DNA of 64,000 bases from Globodera rostochiensis (GCA_018350325.1 JAEVLN010000027.1:62001-126000), one strand, 5' to 3'; numbered from the stretch's first letter, positions 12,858 to 25,798 are shown. Notes: a model not told the origin generated them from the sequence alone. Translations and numbers: made by a program.

Positions 12858-13683
12858 GGACGATGAACATGATGACATTTTGATGAAGATGATGACATTT
12901 TGATGAAGATGATGACATTTTGATGAAGATGATGACATTTTGATGAAGATGATGACATTTTGATGAAGATGATGACATTTTGATGAAGATGATGACATTT
13001 TGATGAAGATGATGGACATTTGTGAAGATGATGACATTTGATGAGATGATGACATTTTGATGAAGATATATGACATTTGATGAAGATGATGAATTTGATG
13101 AAGATGACATTTTGATGAAGATGATGACATTTTGATGAAGATGATGACATTTTGATGAAGATGATGACATTTTGATGAAGATGATGACATTTTGATGAAG
13201 ATGATGACATTTTGATGAAGATGATGACATTTTGATGAAGATGATGACATTTTGATGAAGATGATGACATTTTGATGAAGATGATGACATTTTGATGAAG
13301 ATGATGACATTTTGATGAAGATGATGACATTTTGATGAAGATGATGACATTTGATGAAGATGATGACATTTTGATGAAGATGATGACATTTTGATGAAGA
13401 TGATGACATTTTGATGAAGATGATGACATTTTGATGAAGATGATGACATTTTGATGAAGATGATGACATTTTGATGAAGATGATGACATTTTGATGAAGA
13501 TGATGACATTTTGATGAAGATGATGACATTTTGATGAAGATGATGACATTTTGATGAAGATGATGACATTTTGATGAAGATGATGACATTTTGATGAAGA
13601 TGATGACATTTTGATGAAGATGATGACATTTTGATGAAGATGATGACATTTTGATGAAGATGATGACATTTTGATGAAGATGA
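12858..13683. repeat. 20-bp minisatellite, about 41 copies
   Basis: The unit is GATGACATTTTGATGAAGAT. It is nearly perfect at both ends, with a degenerate patch at 13013-13105. Because 20 is not a multiple of 3, all three minus-strand frames stay open and give His/Ser/Ile-rich pseudo-ORFs. These are not genes. Confidence 0.97.
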
Positions 13684-15415
13684 TTGGTATTCTTTCTAAA
13701 CAATTAATTTAAATTCTTAGATAAAAAAGTTATTAACATCTCTACCAAACATTTTACTTTCAAAAATTTAATTTATAAATTCAAAAATGCGAATAGTAGA
13801 GGGAAATAATTGTTTTAGCACTTTTCGCATCGGTGGGTAGCAGAGCAAAGGGTATTCTTTGGATACACCGCGGGGTTTTTAACGATTTGAATTAAAACAG
13901 TGATATCCGAACCGACCCAAGCTGAAAACTAACAAATTTGAGTTTTTACGGTCTATCTCGGTTAACCGAGAAAGCTCGGGGTTCGTTAAAATTGTGAAAG
14001 AATAAATGATATTGAGGGATAGACTTTCTGAGCTTAGGCTCAGGCCTAAGCCTAAGCTAGCCTACGACTTAGGCTTAAGCCTAGGCTTAAAGCTTATTCT
14101 ATACACTGAAAAAATTTTATTTGTGAAACGCTTTTGGCCAAACGCAGTTAGGCAAAATTAAAAAGGGTTTTGTTGAGAGGAATGCGATTTGAATTGTAAA
14201 TTGGGCCAATTCAACGGATTTCCTCCCTTTAGTTTATTTTTGAAGAACTGATTTGGTCTCGGGCAACTTATAAACCCGAGCCAAAGTACGTCGTCCTTCA
14301 ACTTCCTTTTTGCCATAATTCGAAGAATGAGGACACCGAAAATGTTTAGAGAAAGTCGGAAAAAACCATTAACACCGTGGGGGATTTGATCCCTCACACA
14401 CCAACAGCCCCCACCACTCACCACTACACCACCGCCAAATTGTTGCTTTGTTCAAAAAGCCCTTTCTTAGCGTTGCATTTTTATCCCGGTCTGACTGGGA
14501 TTGGGATTTCGATTTTTCAAAAACCGGGATCCCGATCCCGACCTTACAAAGCTATATACTTGAGTTTAAATGTAAATCTTTCCCAACAATTTCTTGTTTC
14601 AGCTCAACAATTTGCGCACCTCGCCACAAGTCATTTTTGGGTTTGATTGTATTTTAGTTAAAGAATTTTTGAAGTTGCTCTTCACATTCATTGGATTGTT
14701 GCATCTTCAGATGGGTCTCAAATAGGCGAAAGTTGGCCAAAAAGTTCTGTAAACATTGGCAATTACAGTTTTTTATAATAAAACAAATATCCGGTGTGTT
14801 AAATTCTTAAAGGTGTTTTGTAGAGGATTTTGTTGGCTTTCTGTCGGGCATAATGCTTTTTGCACAAAAAAATTTCATGCCCCCAGGGATTTTTCTACCG
14901 AATTTACCCCGTTTCAGTTTATGTTTGCTGGATCCGGGTCCGGAATACCCCCTACCGGATTATCCCTCCTGTAAATTTTCAAAATTGAAAATCCGTTCCG
15001 ACCGGATCCGGAACTTTTGACCCGGATTTCCGGATTATTGAAACTCGAAATTTGCTTGGCATTTTGGCACATTTTGATGTAATATTCAAATTTAATTATA
15101 TTTAATTCAGCCCCCTCACAAATGAAAGGGCGAACTTCCGCAGTTTTTGGTCTAATTTTCTTAAAAAAATTACCGTATTTTTAAAATTTTGGTTGCAAAT
15201 CTCTCAACAATTTGCAAAAATTCTCAGTGGCGTCTATCGGCATTACCAACCCTCCTCCAGCAGGAGTGAAGCCGAATTCGCAGAAAAATTTTGCATTTTT
15301 GAAAATTCATGCCTCGACTTACCAAATGATAATTTCCAACAAAAAACTGCTATTGTTGGTGTTGAGAAATATGCTTAAAAAACTCAATTTCACGCAAAAA
15401 ATAAAAATTTATGAC
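13684..15415. other. Intergenic, with palindromes and old repeat fragments
   Basis: A short palindromic cluster built on AGGCTTAAGCCTA lies at 14033-14100. The stretch 14368-14440, read on the minus strand, has tRNA-like A-box (GTGTAGTGGTGAGTGG) and B-box (GGATCAAATCC) motifs but no full cloverleaf. It is probably a SINE or tRNA relic. GGATCCGG-type palindromes at 14930-15040 and a decayed hairpin copy at about 15230 mark a worn MITE. No gene is supported. Confidence 0.4.
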
Positions 15416-15881
15416 ATGTCAATTACGTCTGAATCAACCAACGGGGACATTACGGCGGGTAAGAAAATCGATTCATAATTTTATTAAAATTCTTTACTAA
15501 ATAGGTACCCTAATTGCCATTGTTTTCACAACATTTGTGGCCAACTTTCGCCAATTTGTACCCTTCCGAAGAATTGCAACTTTTACGGGACAGAATTGCC
15601 GAAGGAACGCCAACAAACGACCAATTCGCCAACCTTCACGTTAAAATTAGAGAAATAAGAGAAAACAATTGTTGTGAATTCGTTAGCTTCTAATTTAAAT
15701 TTTGCGCGATGTCCTGCTTGATTTACTCTGTTTTTAAATAATTTCTGATTTTGCTTTTTCAGACGTTGAACCCGATTTTTGCGTATTTAGAATCGAGTCT
15801 CAAAAAATTCAAACTTTATTCGATCAAAATGCTTATTTAGAAATTCTGATGAAAGTGCGGACAGTGAAAAACGATTTTTAA
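15416..15881 (+). pseudogene. Short SPRY-family paralogue lacking the SPRY domain
   Basis: Exon 1 (15416-15458, MSITSESTNGDITAG) matches the first exon of the SPRY genes at 32800 and 41290 in sequence and donor position. The second block (from about 15532) reads HLWPTFANLYPSEELQLLRDRI, like the family's [19 protein letters not shown]. However, the acceptor AG is lost (ttttcacaac instead of ttttcagaac). A last block at 15764-15881 ends VRTVKNDF and stops. Bases around that stop (acagtgaaaaacgatttt) match sequence just downstream of the SPRY gene's own stop near 44510. So the SPRY exons were deleted and the tail was fused to 3' flank. Likely dead, or a short coiled-coil protein if an alternative acceptor is used. 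Confidence 0.65.
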
Positions 15882-16227
15882 ATGTTTTTATTTGAATATA
15901 CGGCCGATGAATTATTGTTTTTGTTTTGTTTTGATTGATTTGATTTGCTGTCATTTTTCAAATCTGCTTGCGCACCCAATCGAATAATTGCCACAACTTT
16001 TTCATAAAGAATCATAATTAGCGGATATTAAATGGAACGGTCTACAAAATTACAACAATAAAAATTATGTGTTACAAAAACGGAATAATTAAGACAAATT
16101 CATAAAAAAACATTTATTTTTTACAAAAGTGTATGCATTTCAATACTCTCATAATTATAAACAGAATTACGGTTGATTCTTTTGTAAATCAAAAACAAAA
16201 TTATAATTGCATTAGCTCTCTAGTCTT

Positions 16228-16712
16228 GTGTTAGGCACGGTACGGTATTACCGCAGTATTTTTGATGGATTATTTACAAATTTTTGGAATTTTAATATTT
16301 TGCTCAGCTTTAGCAAATCTCAGCTTAAAGTTGAGATTTTTAAATGAAATAAAGTTTAAAAATGCAGAAAAAGTAATCATTTTTACTTCTCGAGATGGCT
16401 TCTGCATTTAAAAAAAAATTTAAAGTTAATGTTATTTTTTGTTAGTTAAATTTTCCCAAAGGGTGGACCCTTTTGGGTTTCATCGAAAATTTTTCTCTTC
16501 AAATTCAGTTGAAATTAACCCGGAACCCCACAGATTCTGAACGAAACATTGCCATAATCAATTAGTATTGAATAAAAGTTTTTGTTCATTTTAAATTGAA
16601 ATTCAAAATTTCAAAAAATACCGAAAACCGTCGGTATACCGAATTTTTTTAACCGGTTTTTTCGGTATCGGTATTTTACCGAAATACCCCGAAAAATCCC
16701 ATTTGCCTAACC
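16228..16712. mobile_element. hAT-type MITE with 8-bp target duplication
   Basis: The element is flanked by CTAGTCTT at 16220-16227 and 16713-16720. The ends are GTGTTAGGCACGG and, reading inward from the right, GGTTAGGCAAATGG. The interior has alternating CGGTA/TACCG palindromes. There is no coding sequence. An eight-base duplication fits hAT transposition. Confidence 0.75.
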
Positions 16713-16973
16713 CTAGTCTTTACACAATTTTATGTTTTTTTTTTTTTATTCATTTTGTTTTGTTGTTGAAACCGATTGGAATAAAGATAAAATAACGCTT
16801 TATGTAATGATGACGATTTTTCTGACCGTTTTGATCAGTTTATTGGCAATTGGCGGTGGGTGATTCAACAAAATAAAAACGGGAAAAGCAAAAATTTATA
16901 TTTTCACTCGTTTAATATTTTTACCTTATATCAAATAAATACGTTAGCAATAAAATAAATTAATTTATAGGCT

Positions 16974-19900
16974 ATGGGTTTGCCACAAATTTCCCTTTTT
17001 CTTATTTTAATTTTAATTTTAACTTCTGAGTCAATTGCCGACAAAAGGTTTATTTAAATATTCTGCAATCTTTAATATATTTAAATGGCATTTCAGTGAA
17101 ATCGCTTACCGTATCACGAAAATTGGTGAAAAAAAGATTTTCTTGGCTGTTCAAATCAACGAAAACTGCAATAATGGGTTTATAAAACAAAACAAAACAA
17201 AACAAAAAAAAGTTTTGATTTAATTTTTCAGATTTGTGATTTGCTACACGAATCATCTGCTCAAGCATAAAACATCGAAAGAAACTTATAAGGTGGATAT
17301 AATATATATTTAAACAGAATTGTTCTGTCAGAACGGAATGCCAACCGGTGAAATGCCGACAAGGCCTGAACGGTCAAAATGCCAACTTCGCTAAATTTAC
17401 TTAAAAAACTACGATTTATCGGTGATTAAAGATTTTATCAATGTAGCAATTAGATCATTTTCCGGCTGTCATTTTGACCTTTTAGGTCTGGTTGGCATTT
17501 TAACATAGCGTCGAATTTTTGCTTGCAAATTTTTGAAATTTTTTGAAGTGCGTTGTGGACCAGGCTTGCCACGGTCAAAATGCCAATTCGCCAAAGAATT
17601 TTTTGTTAGAAACTATGACGATATCATCGTGCTTGGTTGGCATTTTGGGCTAGCGCCCAAATTGTTGCCAGCAAATTTTAAATTTTATTGCATTAAAATA
17701 AAAAAGTTAAAATCAAAAAAAGAGATAACTTTTTTATGCCAATTTAATCGGCCTTATTTTAAAGACGGCCGGCCGTTTCCGAACAACAAATGATTTGGAC
17801 GGCATTTTTAAAAATTGCTCTGGAAAAAAGGACGAAATTCCGCAGGTGGATTCTTTGGAATTTGAATTTTAAACCCTTTTAAATCGAATAAATAATATAA
17901 CTTTAAATTTAACATAGAGTGGAATATTTGTGCATTCGGTGCCAACAAAAAATGGAAAAACGGAACTTCGCATCAAAATGTCCAATGGATACAAGTAAAA
18001 TAATTTTAGAAAATGAAATGAATTAAATAAAATGAGTTTTAAATTTAGTTTTTCGTGCCACCTACGAGCCAACAAATTTGCTATCCAATTGTATGGAATC
18101 AGATCAATGTTTGCCCCGTCAAAAGTGGTTGGATGTGCGGGTACAAAATTTTTTTTTTGTTTTTTAAAAATTTTACATTATATTTTATTGCCAGAATGTG
18201 ATAAAAGCACAATGATGGGCCACAACTTTTGGGAAAAACCGGCATTTTTGGTTGATTTTGCCGGCCTTTGGCAACTCGGATTGGAGCTGATGCCGCCGCT
18301 TTCAGCAAAAATTGGCACCGATTTAAAACTCGCGTACTTTGGCTTATGCCCGGCGGCGAGCAATTGGCATGTAAATATTACGGTAATTATTTCTTTTGTC
18401 AAATTATGTTGCTTTTTTAATGATATGTATTAGAGATCGGACAAGAGCCGATCGAGAGAAAATATCGAAAATAAGATCCCCTAAAATTTCTTCAATCGAG
18501 ATTTGATCAAGAATCTCGAAAAATTTTGATTGTGATTTAGCAAATTTTGATCAGTCCGATCTCTATATTAAAAGCAAGCCAATCAAATTTTACGTGGATT
18601 ATTTGTGATACAATCACTAGAGACTGGGTCGATATGCACCAAAATGCCGAAATACGCACCTACATATGCAACGAAAACTGGCACTTTTAGAGCCTTTGCT
18701 TAATACTTAATTTTTTCTTGACAAAATAATTAGATTTGAAGCTTTTTCGCTTATAATTTTAGTATTTTTGAAAAGTTGAATAAATTTGAAAAAGTCCGGT
18801 ATGATTTTTATTTTACCGATCGCTGTCTGAGATTTCGGAAATGTCAAAGAGAAAAGGAATCTCATTAGAATGAATTATTTAATCCAATTAAACTTTAAGA
18901 ATGTGACTTCAGTTACTTCGTCGTCCCAGGTCAAATGATGCTTAAACGCAAAAGATGGAAAAAACGAAATTTCTTCATTTAATGATTTAAAAATATTATA
19001 AACTTTCAAATTTAGGAAGTGGCCAAGACTTTGTTGTCTTTAATTGACCCCCAAAAGGATCCGTGCCAAGATTTTTATGCATTTGCGTGCCATCAGAACA
19101 TTAAGCGGAATGACGGCATTTTCAAAGCAAAATCTGCCGAAGAAGAATTATTTGACATTTTTCCAAAACCTTTCGACATAACGATGAATAATCCTCCGAC
19201 TTTTGCTTTTTTTAAAAAAAGGGCAGCTGCTGGTAGAAGAAAGCCTGCCGAATCAATGACGGAAAATGTGCTGGAAAGGGTAAAAATAATTATTATTATT
19301 AAATCGACGCTATTTTTTAATAATTTTTTGAATTAAAACCCACAATTTTTTAGGCTCGGCAAATTTGTACCCGAGACAATACCAGCGTAAAAGAAATTTG
19401 GTCCAAAATAAATAACAAATTTTATAATCAATTTGGCGGCATGCCCGCCTTGGTTGGACAAAGTTGGCACCACTCAACCGTAAAATCGTCAGAAGCTTTT
19501 TGGAGGATTATCGGCAGTCTTTTATCGGAAAATGTATGCAAAAGCAAATAATAGAGCTCTAAATTAAAGATTGGACCGATCAAAATTCTTGACATAAATC
19601 TCGATCGATTTTTTGAGATTCTCGATCAAAATTATTGATCGATGCTTAAGTCCAAATACTCTAAATTTGATGAGTTTTGATGACGAAATTCTTCCCGACT
19701 GAGCCGTCAAACCTTTCACAGTTTGATACTATCAAATTTTGGAATTGTTGAAAATTTAGTCAAAACAAAATTTATTGGAAAACAAAGCTTTTGTTTTATT
19801 TAACAAAAACTTAACAAATTGTTTTTTTAATTTGCTTAGATTTATTCCTTTTTTCTTCCTCTCAAATTTACTGTCCATAAACCACATGTTCATAATGTGA

Positions 19901-22900
19901 TTGGTGTTGCTCCACCAAAATTATTTGTGTCGCGACATTTGCTGCTGAAGCATGAACTTCGGCATATGTTGGAGGAGTTCAAAGAAAAACTGCTTGAGGT
20001 GATAAACTCACCAAAAATGTAATTTAAATAATGTTGTTATTCTCTTAAGGTTTTTGAAAGGTTGCAAACGCTTTCTGGTGTTGAATATTTGGACAACCAA
20101 CACTTGAATCGGTCCATTGATGATGTATTTGAGTTTACAGCTCGCCTGGCACAACAAATATTGCCAGATGCTGAACAAAACTTTCACAATACGGTAAATT
20201 CTGATAATCTTTTATTTTGAAAACATTTTCCCCGTTAAGTTCACTTTGAATTCGTTGTCAAATGCATTCCCCTCCATCAATGGACAGCTTTTTTTGATGG
20301 GATGGGTATTTTGGACATTTTGCAGGAATCGGAAAGGAAGTTCAACAGCTTTTCGTTGATTGTGCCAGATTTGAATTATGTTGGCTTTTTGAATACGTTT
20401 TTTGAAGGAGTACAACAACAACAATGGACAACAAATCGTACGGTGTTCAATTTCATTTGCACCCAAATTTTGATTGTAAGGAATGGATATTTTTTTGCCT
20501 GATTTAACACATTTAATTTATTTAACTTCTGAGCAACTTGCATTTCTTATCTGGGACATCGAAGGTGGACATGTGTGCTGCCATAATGCTTGAATTGATG
20601 CCAATTGCAATAGGTAAAAACTTTTTTAATTAAATCAGAAATTTGAATCATCGAATTTAAACTTCACAAAGGCCCGAGAATAAATGCCAAATTTTGGAAA
20701 ATTCCTGGAAATCGAGTCGTTTTATTCCCGAAGAGTCTGGCTTGAGTACAAATTGACATTTACACTAAAAAAAAGTTGATAAATCACAGGTTATTCGTAC
20801 GTCAAAACAATCGCAAATCGTGATGACATTATTGAAGATGTCCAACAACAGACGGAGTTTCTTTTTGAGGCTTTTGCAGAGAAATTGAACTCAACAAGCT
20901 GGGCAACGGCAGAAACAAAGCGAAAAGTACAGGCAAAGCGTACGTTTTGTATCATTAATTAAAAAATATTATTAATAATGTTATTAATTTACAAATTGTT
21001 TATTTATTTAAACAGTGTCCAAAATGAAGCTAAATCTCGGATGGCCAACCCAAATATATGGAGATTTCAAAAACACTACGATGCTGGATGTTTTTCATAA
21101 AGAATATGGTCTGTGGAATTAAAATTAATTTTTGGGGGTTTTTTTTTGTTTAGAAAATTTCCCAAGCCGTCAAAATTTGGATTGGTTTGATGCATTTTAT
21201 GAACTTGTTAAATGCAAAGATCGAACTGATCTGAATTATGCGTTTAAAGTACCTGAGCCTTTCAATTTTATAATTTCACCAGGCAATGGTAAACAATTTA
21301 AAATATAATTTGAATTTATTTAATTTAAAAATGCTTTATAGATAAATGCCGTTCATGAAGTCCCTTCTAACAATTTGGTAATTCCACTCGCTATTCTTCA
21401 GTTGCCATTTTACAAGTAAAATTTATTTTTAAAAATTTTCAAAAACAAAATCAAATTGTTCAAGCATAAGCTTTCCGCAATCATTCAATTTTGGTGGCGT
21501 TGGATTTGTGATTGCCCATGAAATTGCACATGGCTTTGATAATCGAGGTAAAGCTAAAAAAGTATTGCTTAATTTTTTAATTTTAACTAAAAATAAATAT
21601 ACAAAGCCTTCTTTTGCCAATATTTATTTGTAAATTGTTTAAACAATAATTTATTTTTTAGGAATCCAAATTGAAGCAAATGCGAACATTTCGAATTGCA
21701 CTCATAGTCAGGACCAGGACACTTGTAGTTTAATGGACAAAATGTCCTTAAAGGGATTTAAAACTATGGTAAAATGTGTGGAAAATTTGTACTCAAACAA
21801 ATGTTGCCCTATTGATGAGGGCGAATTGAAGTGAGAAAATTTTAAAATCGGTTTTTTAAATTTGTTTTCCAATTACCGTATTCACTCTCTAAGAATCCCC
21901 CACTCTCTAAGAATCCCCCACTCTCTAAGAATCCCCCACTCTCTAAGAATCCCCCACTCTCTAAGAATCCCCCACTCTCTAAGAATCCCCCACTCTCTAA
22001 GAATCCCCCACTCTCTAAGAATCCCCCACTCTCTAAGAATCCCCCACTCTCTAAGAATCCCCCACTCTCTAAGAATCCCCCACTCTCTAAGAATCCCCCA
22101 CTCTCTAAGAATCTCCCACTCTCTAAGAATCCCCCACTCTCTAAGAATCCCCCACTCTCTAAGAATCCCCCACTCTCTAAAAATCCCCCACTCTCTAAGA
22201 ATCCTCCACTCTCTAAGAATCCCCCACTCTCTAAGAATCCCCCACTCTCTAAGAATCTCCCACTCTCTAAGAATCCCCCACTCTCTAAGAATCTCCCACT
22301 CTCTAAGAATCCTCCACTCTCTAAGAATCCCCCACTCTCTAAGAATCCCCCACTCTCTAAGAATCTGACTCCGCCCAATAATTGTCTGATCACTTCTCTC
22401 AGCATTGGATCGCCCCGCCCCACCAGTGTTCGTTTGTTCCCCCCTCAGGGCCTTTATTCATTCGATCGGGGATTGGGCTCCCGAAACACCTTTGCCCAAT
22501 CCCCCCCTCTCCCGTCTGTCCCGAGACGAATCGGGTTATGTTATTACCTTCACATTGGCCAATGTTTGGAAATCACCTTCTGAATAAAGCTTATTGTTCA
22601 TCCCTTTGTAAATTGGAGGTATACAAATGCCTCAGGGCTTTCCCCGCTATTCATGGAGGTCCCGCCCGGATTCGAAACGCCGGTTCAATTCCGGCCCGCC
22701 CCCAAGTTTTTCCCGCAAAAGCTCCCAGCGCTCGTTACTTTCAAATCCCCCACTCTCTAAGAATCCCCCACTCTCTAAGAATCCCCCACTCTCTAAGAAT
22801 CCCCCACTCTCTAAGAATCCCCCACTCTCTGAGTAGGTTGAAAATAATCCCCCAAGGGGGATTACAAGAGTGAATACGGTATAGGCTTTTAGTGATTATT

Positions 22901-23435
22901 GACCATTTTTAGGTGTGCATTTGGTGAACAGACATTGAATGAAAACATTGCTGACATTTCTGGTCAATAATTGAAAATTTGGGTTTTAAATTTAAATTTG
23001 TAAGTTTTTCAAGGCAGCCCTGTGTCCTACAATGCCTACAAGAAATTTGTTCAACAATATCGGAATGGGATTGAAGAGGAACCAATTGAGGGCTTGGAGC
23101 AGTACTCACACTACCAACTTTTTTGGATTGCTGGTGCCCAAGCCTGGTATAATTTTATTAAAACAATTAAATAAAATTATATTTTAAAAGGTGCCTCCAA
23201 ACGCCGCTTAATAAAAAAACCCAAATCAACATGATTTTGAATGACGTGCATTCTCCTAAAGCTTGTCGTATTAACCAAGTTTTTCAGGTTAATTTTAGGA
23301 ATATAAAATTAATAAATAAATGAAATTAATTTTATTAATTTAAAGAATTTGCCCGATTTTGGACGGGACTTTAACTGCCCGATCGGCTCTCCGATGCGCC
23401 CGTTGGAGAAGGAGCAATGCAAAGTGTGGACGTAA
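16974..23435 (+). CDS. Secreted M13 zinc metallopeptidase (neprilysin-like) with an extra N-terminal module
   Basis: Cleaves peptides outside the cell in the neprilysin family. Module exons: 16974-17047 (signal peptide MGLPQISLFLILILIL..), 17097-17177, 17232-17292, 17765-17845, 17918-17994, 18049-18140, 18195-18382. Peptidase exons: 19016-19279 (DPCQDFYAFAC), 19354-19533, 19840-19998, 20050-20193, 20240-20475, 20565-20613, 20790-20939, 21016-21108, 21154-21288, 21342-21415, 21465-21547, 21662-21830, 22913-22962, 23014-23146, 23191-23287, 23346-23435. HEIAH (21517-21531) is the zinc motif, NENIAD (Glu at 22941) the third ligand, and the chain ends CKVWT, as M13 enzymes do. About 920 residues, roughly 200 longer than usual. 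One base is missing near 20279 (FPSIN / WTAFF), and the 21288/21342 junction is out of frame, so this is either a pseudogene or contains consensus indels. The module-peptidase join is inferred from matching phase 0. Confidence 0.85.
18432..18564. mobile_element. Small MITE with AGAGATCGGAC ends
   Basis: Inverted termini AGAGATCGGAC / GTCCGATCTCT bound 133 bp. It lies in the intron joining the N-terminal module to the peptidase. No clear 8-bp duplication remains. It belongs to the same family as the element at 59107-59244, which has an intact duplication and lies in the equivalent module-enzyme intron of the apyrase gene. Confidence 0.65.
21876..22879. mobile_element. TA-flanked MITE carrying an 18-bp minisatellite
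   Basis: Inverted termini CCGTATTCACTCT are flanked by TA on both sides (21874-21875 and 22880-22881). Two blocks of the 18-bp unit CACTCTCTAAGAATCCCC fill much of it: about 26 copies at 21889-22367 and about 5 at 22746-22832. They are separated by ~380 bp of unique sequence that includes a B-box-like GGTTCAATTCC. The unit is an extension of the terminal repeat itself, so the array probably grew from the element's own end. It sits in the neprilysin intron between the HExxH-side exon and the NENIAD exon. The long frames on both strands here are repeat artefacts. Confidence 0.85.
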
Positions 23436-24219
23436 ATTATTTATTTCGCATTTTTTGTTTGTTTTAACCAATTATTTACTTTTTCGTTATTAATCAATTT
23501 CCCATTCATTCATTTATTTATATATTTTAAATACCTTTTCCAATTATAATAATACTTTGGTGTCTGTCTATTCGCGCAGCGTTTGATTAGTTGATGAAGC
23601 TTTTTGCCATTACACATACATAATATATTTGATTAAAAAATTGTCCTCAATGTTTGTTTCTTTTCAAAGTTGAAATGAAATTTATCAATTTCCACAGAAT
23701 ATGAACTAAAAATCCTTAAATATGGGCTAAAACCCTAAAAAGTGCCATCAAAAATGTACTAAAACTAATAACTTCAATAAAAAAAGAGGGGCGAGAGTCC
23801 AAAATCCTATATTAATTGGTGAAGACGATGCGCCAAAAGATTAAAAAGTGAAGAAGGTTAGACGCGAGATTTGAAAGAAATAGTGTGGAAAGTGAAGAGA
23901 CTTTTGACAGAGAAAGAGAGCAAAAATGAGTGATAAGGTAGGGTAGAGATATTGAGCAAATGGCTTACAAATTAGAGAAAAAGAAAGAAGAAAGAGAAAA
24001 GAGTGAGGGTGGAAGAGGCAGGAGAAAGAGTGAAGGAGGGAGTGTGATGAGAAAATGACGGGGCAGAGATTAAAGCGGTTGGTAAAGAAAAAGTAAGTGT
24101 AATATTCAATTGTGTTAGTGGGGTAGTGGATAAGCGCTTTAGCATTGCATTAGACAATGCGTGGGTTCAATTCCCGAATCCGAAAATTCTTTTTTCAATG
24201 AATTAAAATAAACTAAATA
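23436..24219. other. 3' flank of neprilysin; purine-rich tract and a tRNA-like fragment
   Basis: A strongly purine-rich stretch runs from about 23830 to 24060. At 24112-24182 the plus strand has an A-box-like TAGTGGATAAGCG, a 6-bp stem GCATTG/CAATGC around a 7-base loop, and a B box GGTTCAATTCC. The loop lacks the expected T33 and no acceptor stem forms, so this is a tRNA-derived (SINE-like) relic rather than a working tRNA. Confidence 0.4.
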
Positions 24220-25796
24220 CCGTATTTCCTCTATTAGTAGTAAAAACTAGAGCCCGGACTTGAGCTTCGAGCGAGACTCGAGACGAGATTCTCGAAAAAA
24301 TCTCGGGTCTCGAAAAATCTCGAAAATTCAGATTTATTCGAGACGAGATGTCGAGACGAGATTTTTCGAGAATCTCGGATCTCGAAAAATCTCGAGCCAG
24401 AACAGTCGAGACTCGAGATTTTTGATAAAAATATAATTTTTTTTCCAAAATTCTCAGAAACTCCACCAAATTTTGGTAAGGATAAGAAGGGAGCACTGAA
24501 AGCATGTCTGCAAAATTTGGTCACGAAATATAAGAGTTAGCCTGTGTTCCAAGGTTTTGAAAATCAAAAGAAAATTCAATGGTGAGGGGATATGTCTGAC
24601 CATATGCTGTCTGCCGCATTGCTATTTTTTTGAATCAATAGAGAAATTGCTTAAATTTTGGCGTTTCGCTTCTGGGTTTGACCCATAGTGGGGTTAGAAA
24701 GAGCCGGTGAAAAAATTGTTAGGATTTTGTAAACATTTTTTAAAGAAATTTTTAAAATTGAGAATTCTATTCACTTTTGGGAGTGAGAGGAGGTTCGGCG
24801 GTGCCGATAGGCGCCGCCGAGAACATTTTGAATTTTTAACTCATTTTGTTAAGAGAGTTGCAACCAAAATGGAGTATGTCCGGCGGTGCCGACAGGCGCC
24901 GCCTGGGGAATTTTTTACAAAAATTGGCAATCTTTGTTGAAAAGCACTGTTTTCATGAAAAATTTTTGGAGTCGAGATCGAGAATCTCGAGTTTCTTTCG
25001 AGCGAGACTCGAGACGAGATTCTCGAAAAAATCTCGGATCTCGAAAAAATCTCGGATCTCGAAAAATCTCGAAAATTCAGTTTTATTCGAGACGAGATTT
25101 TTCGAGAATCTCGTCGAGATTTTTCGAGATCTCGAGACGAGATTCTCGTCTCGACCGGGCTCTAGTAAAAACCTTCATTCGTCATTTTTTATATTCCTCT
25201 TTTACCTAATTGGAAATATAATATTTTCACATGTTTTGGAACATTTTATAAAATTACCATAAAAAAATTTTAGGGAAAATTTCGATCTTTGGGGGTGGAT
25301 TTTTTGTAAAAGAAAAAGTCATTTTTAGAGGTGCATTTTTGTTCTAAATTTGATTTCTAAGGCTACATTTTTCATTTTTATTGCATTTTTCTTAAGAAAT
25401 TTTTGGAAAAAGTGCCTGAGATATTGAATACAAAAATTTTGCTGGAAAATGCCTAAAAATTGCGTTTTTCTCAAGAAAAATGCCCAAAGTCTCTAGTGAT
25501 AAGATTTCAAAAAAATGTCGCATTTTTACAATCGACGAAAAATTGGAAGTAGGTACCTAGTCATTTGTTAGTGACGGATCAGTGGAATTATGATTTTGTG
25601 CAAATATTTTTGGTACAGAAATTTATTTTGATTTAGAAAATAATATAAAAATTTAATTTATGTAAATAATTTTTGAAAATTTGTATTGAAAAATAGTAAC
25701 CCACCCTCTATTTGAAACCCCCTTCTAATTGTAACCCCCCCCTCGAGGGGGGTTTGAACAATTGTAACCCATGGGTTACTAATAGAGGAAATACGG
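24220..25796. mobile_element. TA-flanked MITE containing a nested hAT-type element
   Basis: Perfect 20-bp inverted termini begin CCGTATTTCCTCTATTAG and are flanked by TA at 24218-24219 and 25797-25798. The first seven bases match the MITE in the neprilysin intron, so they are probably one family. The element is split by a hAT-type insertion at 24248-25164. Its own right part has GTAACCC-type short repeats and a CCCCTCGAGGGG palindrome. Confidence 0.85.
24248..25164. mobile_element. hAT-type MITE nested in a TA MITE
   Basis: Termini TAGAGCCCGG / CCGGGCTCTA are flanked by the 8-bp duplication GTAAAAAC (24240-24247 and 25165-25172). Sub-terminal regions are dense in TCTCGAGA-like words. The middle holds two copies of the GC-rich hairpin (cggtgccgataggcgccg near 24797, and a variant near 24886). 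It has no coding capacity. Confidence 0.87.
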
Positions 25797-25798
25797 TA

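Noticed and set aside
12705..13703. Three minus-strand frames of 280-332 codons rich in His, Ser and Ile.
   Set aside because: Pure translation of the 20-bp minisatellite. All frames look alike and none has flanking exon or family support.
17533..17793. An 86-codon plus-strand frame inside the neprilysin module region.
   Set aside because: It runs through repeat-like AATGCCAA words in an intron. The real exon 17765-17845 uses a different frame that fits neighbouring phases.
21842..22423. Open frames of ~190 codons on both strands (SGGFLE.., RIPHSL..).
   Set aside because: Translation of the 18-bp minisatellite inside a MITE in an intron.
24112..24182. Functional tRNA on the plus strand.
   Set aside because: A and B boxes and an anticodon-like stem exist, but the acceptor stem does not pair and the loop lacks T33.
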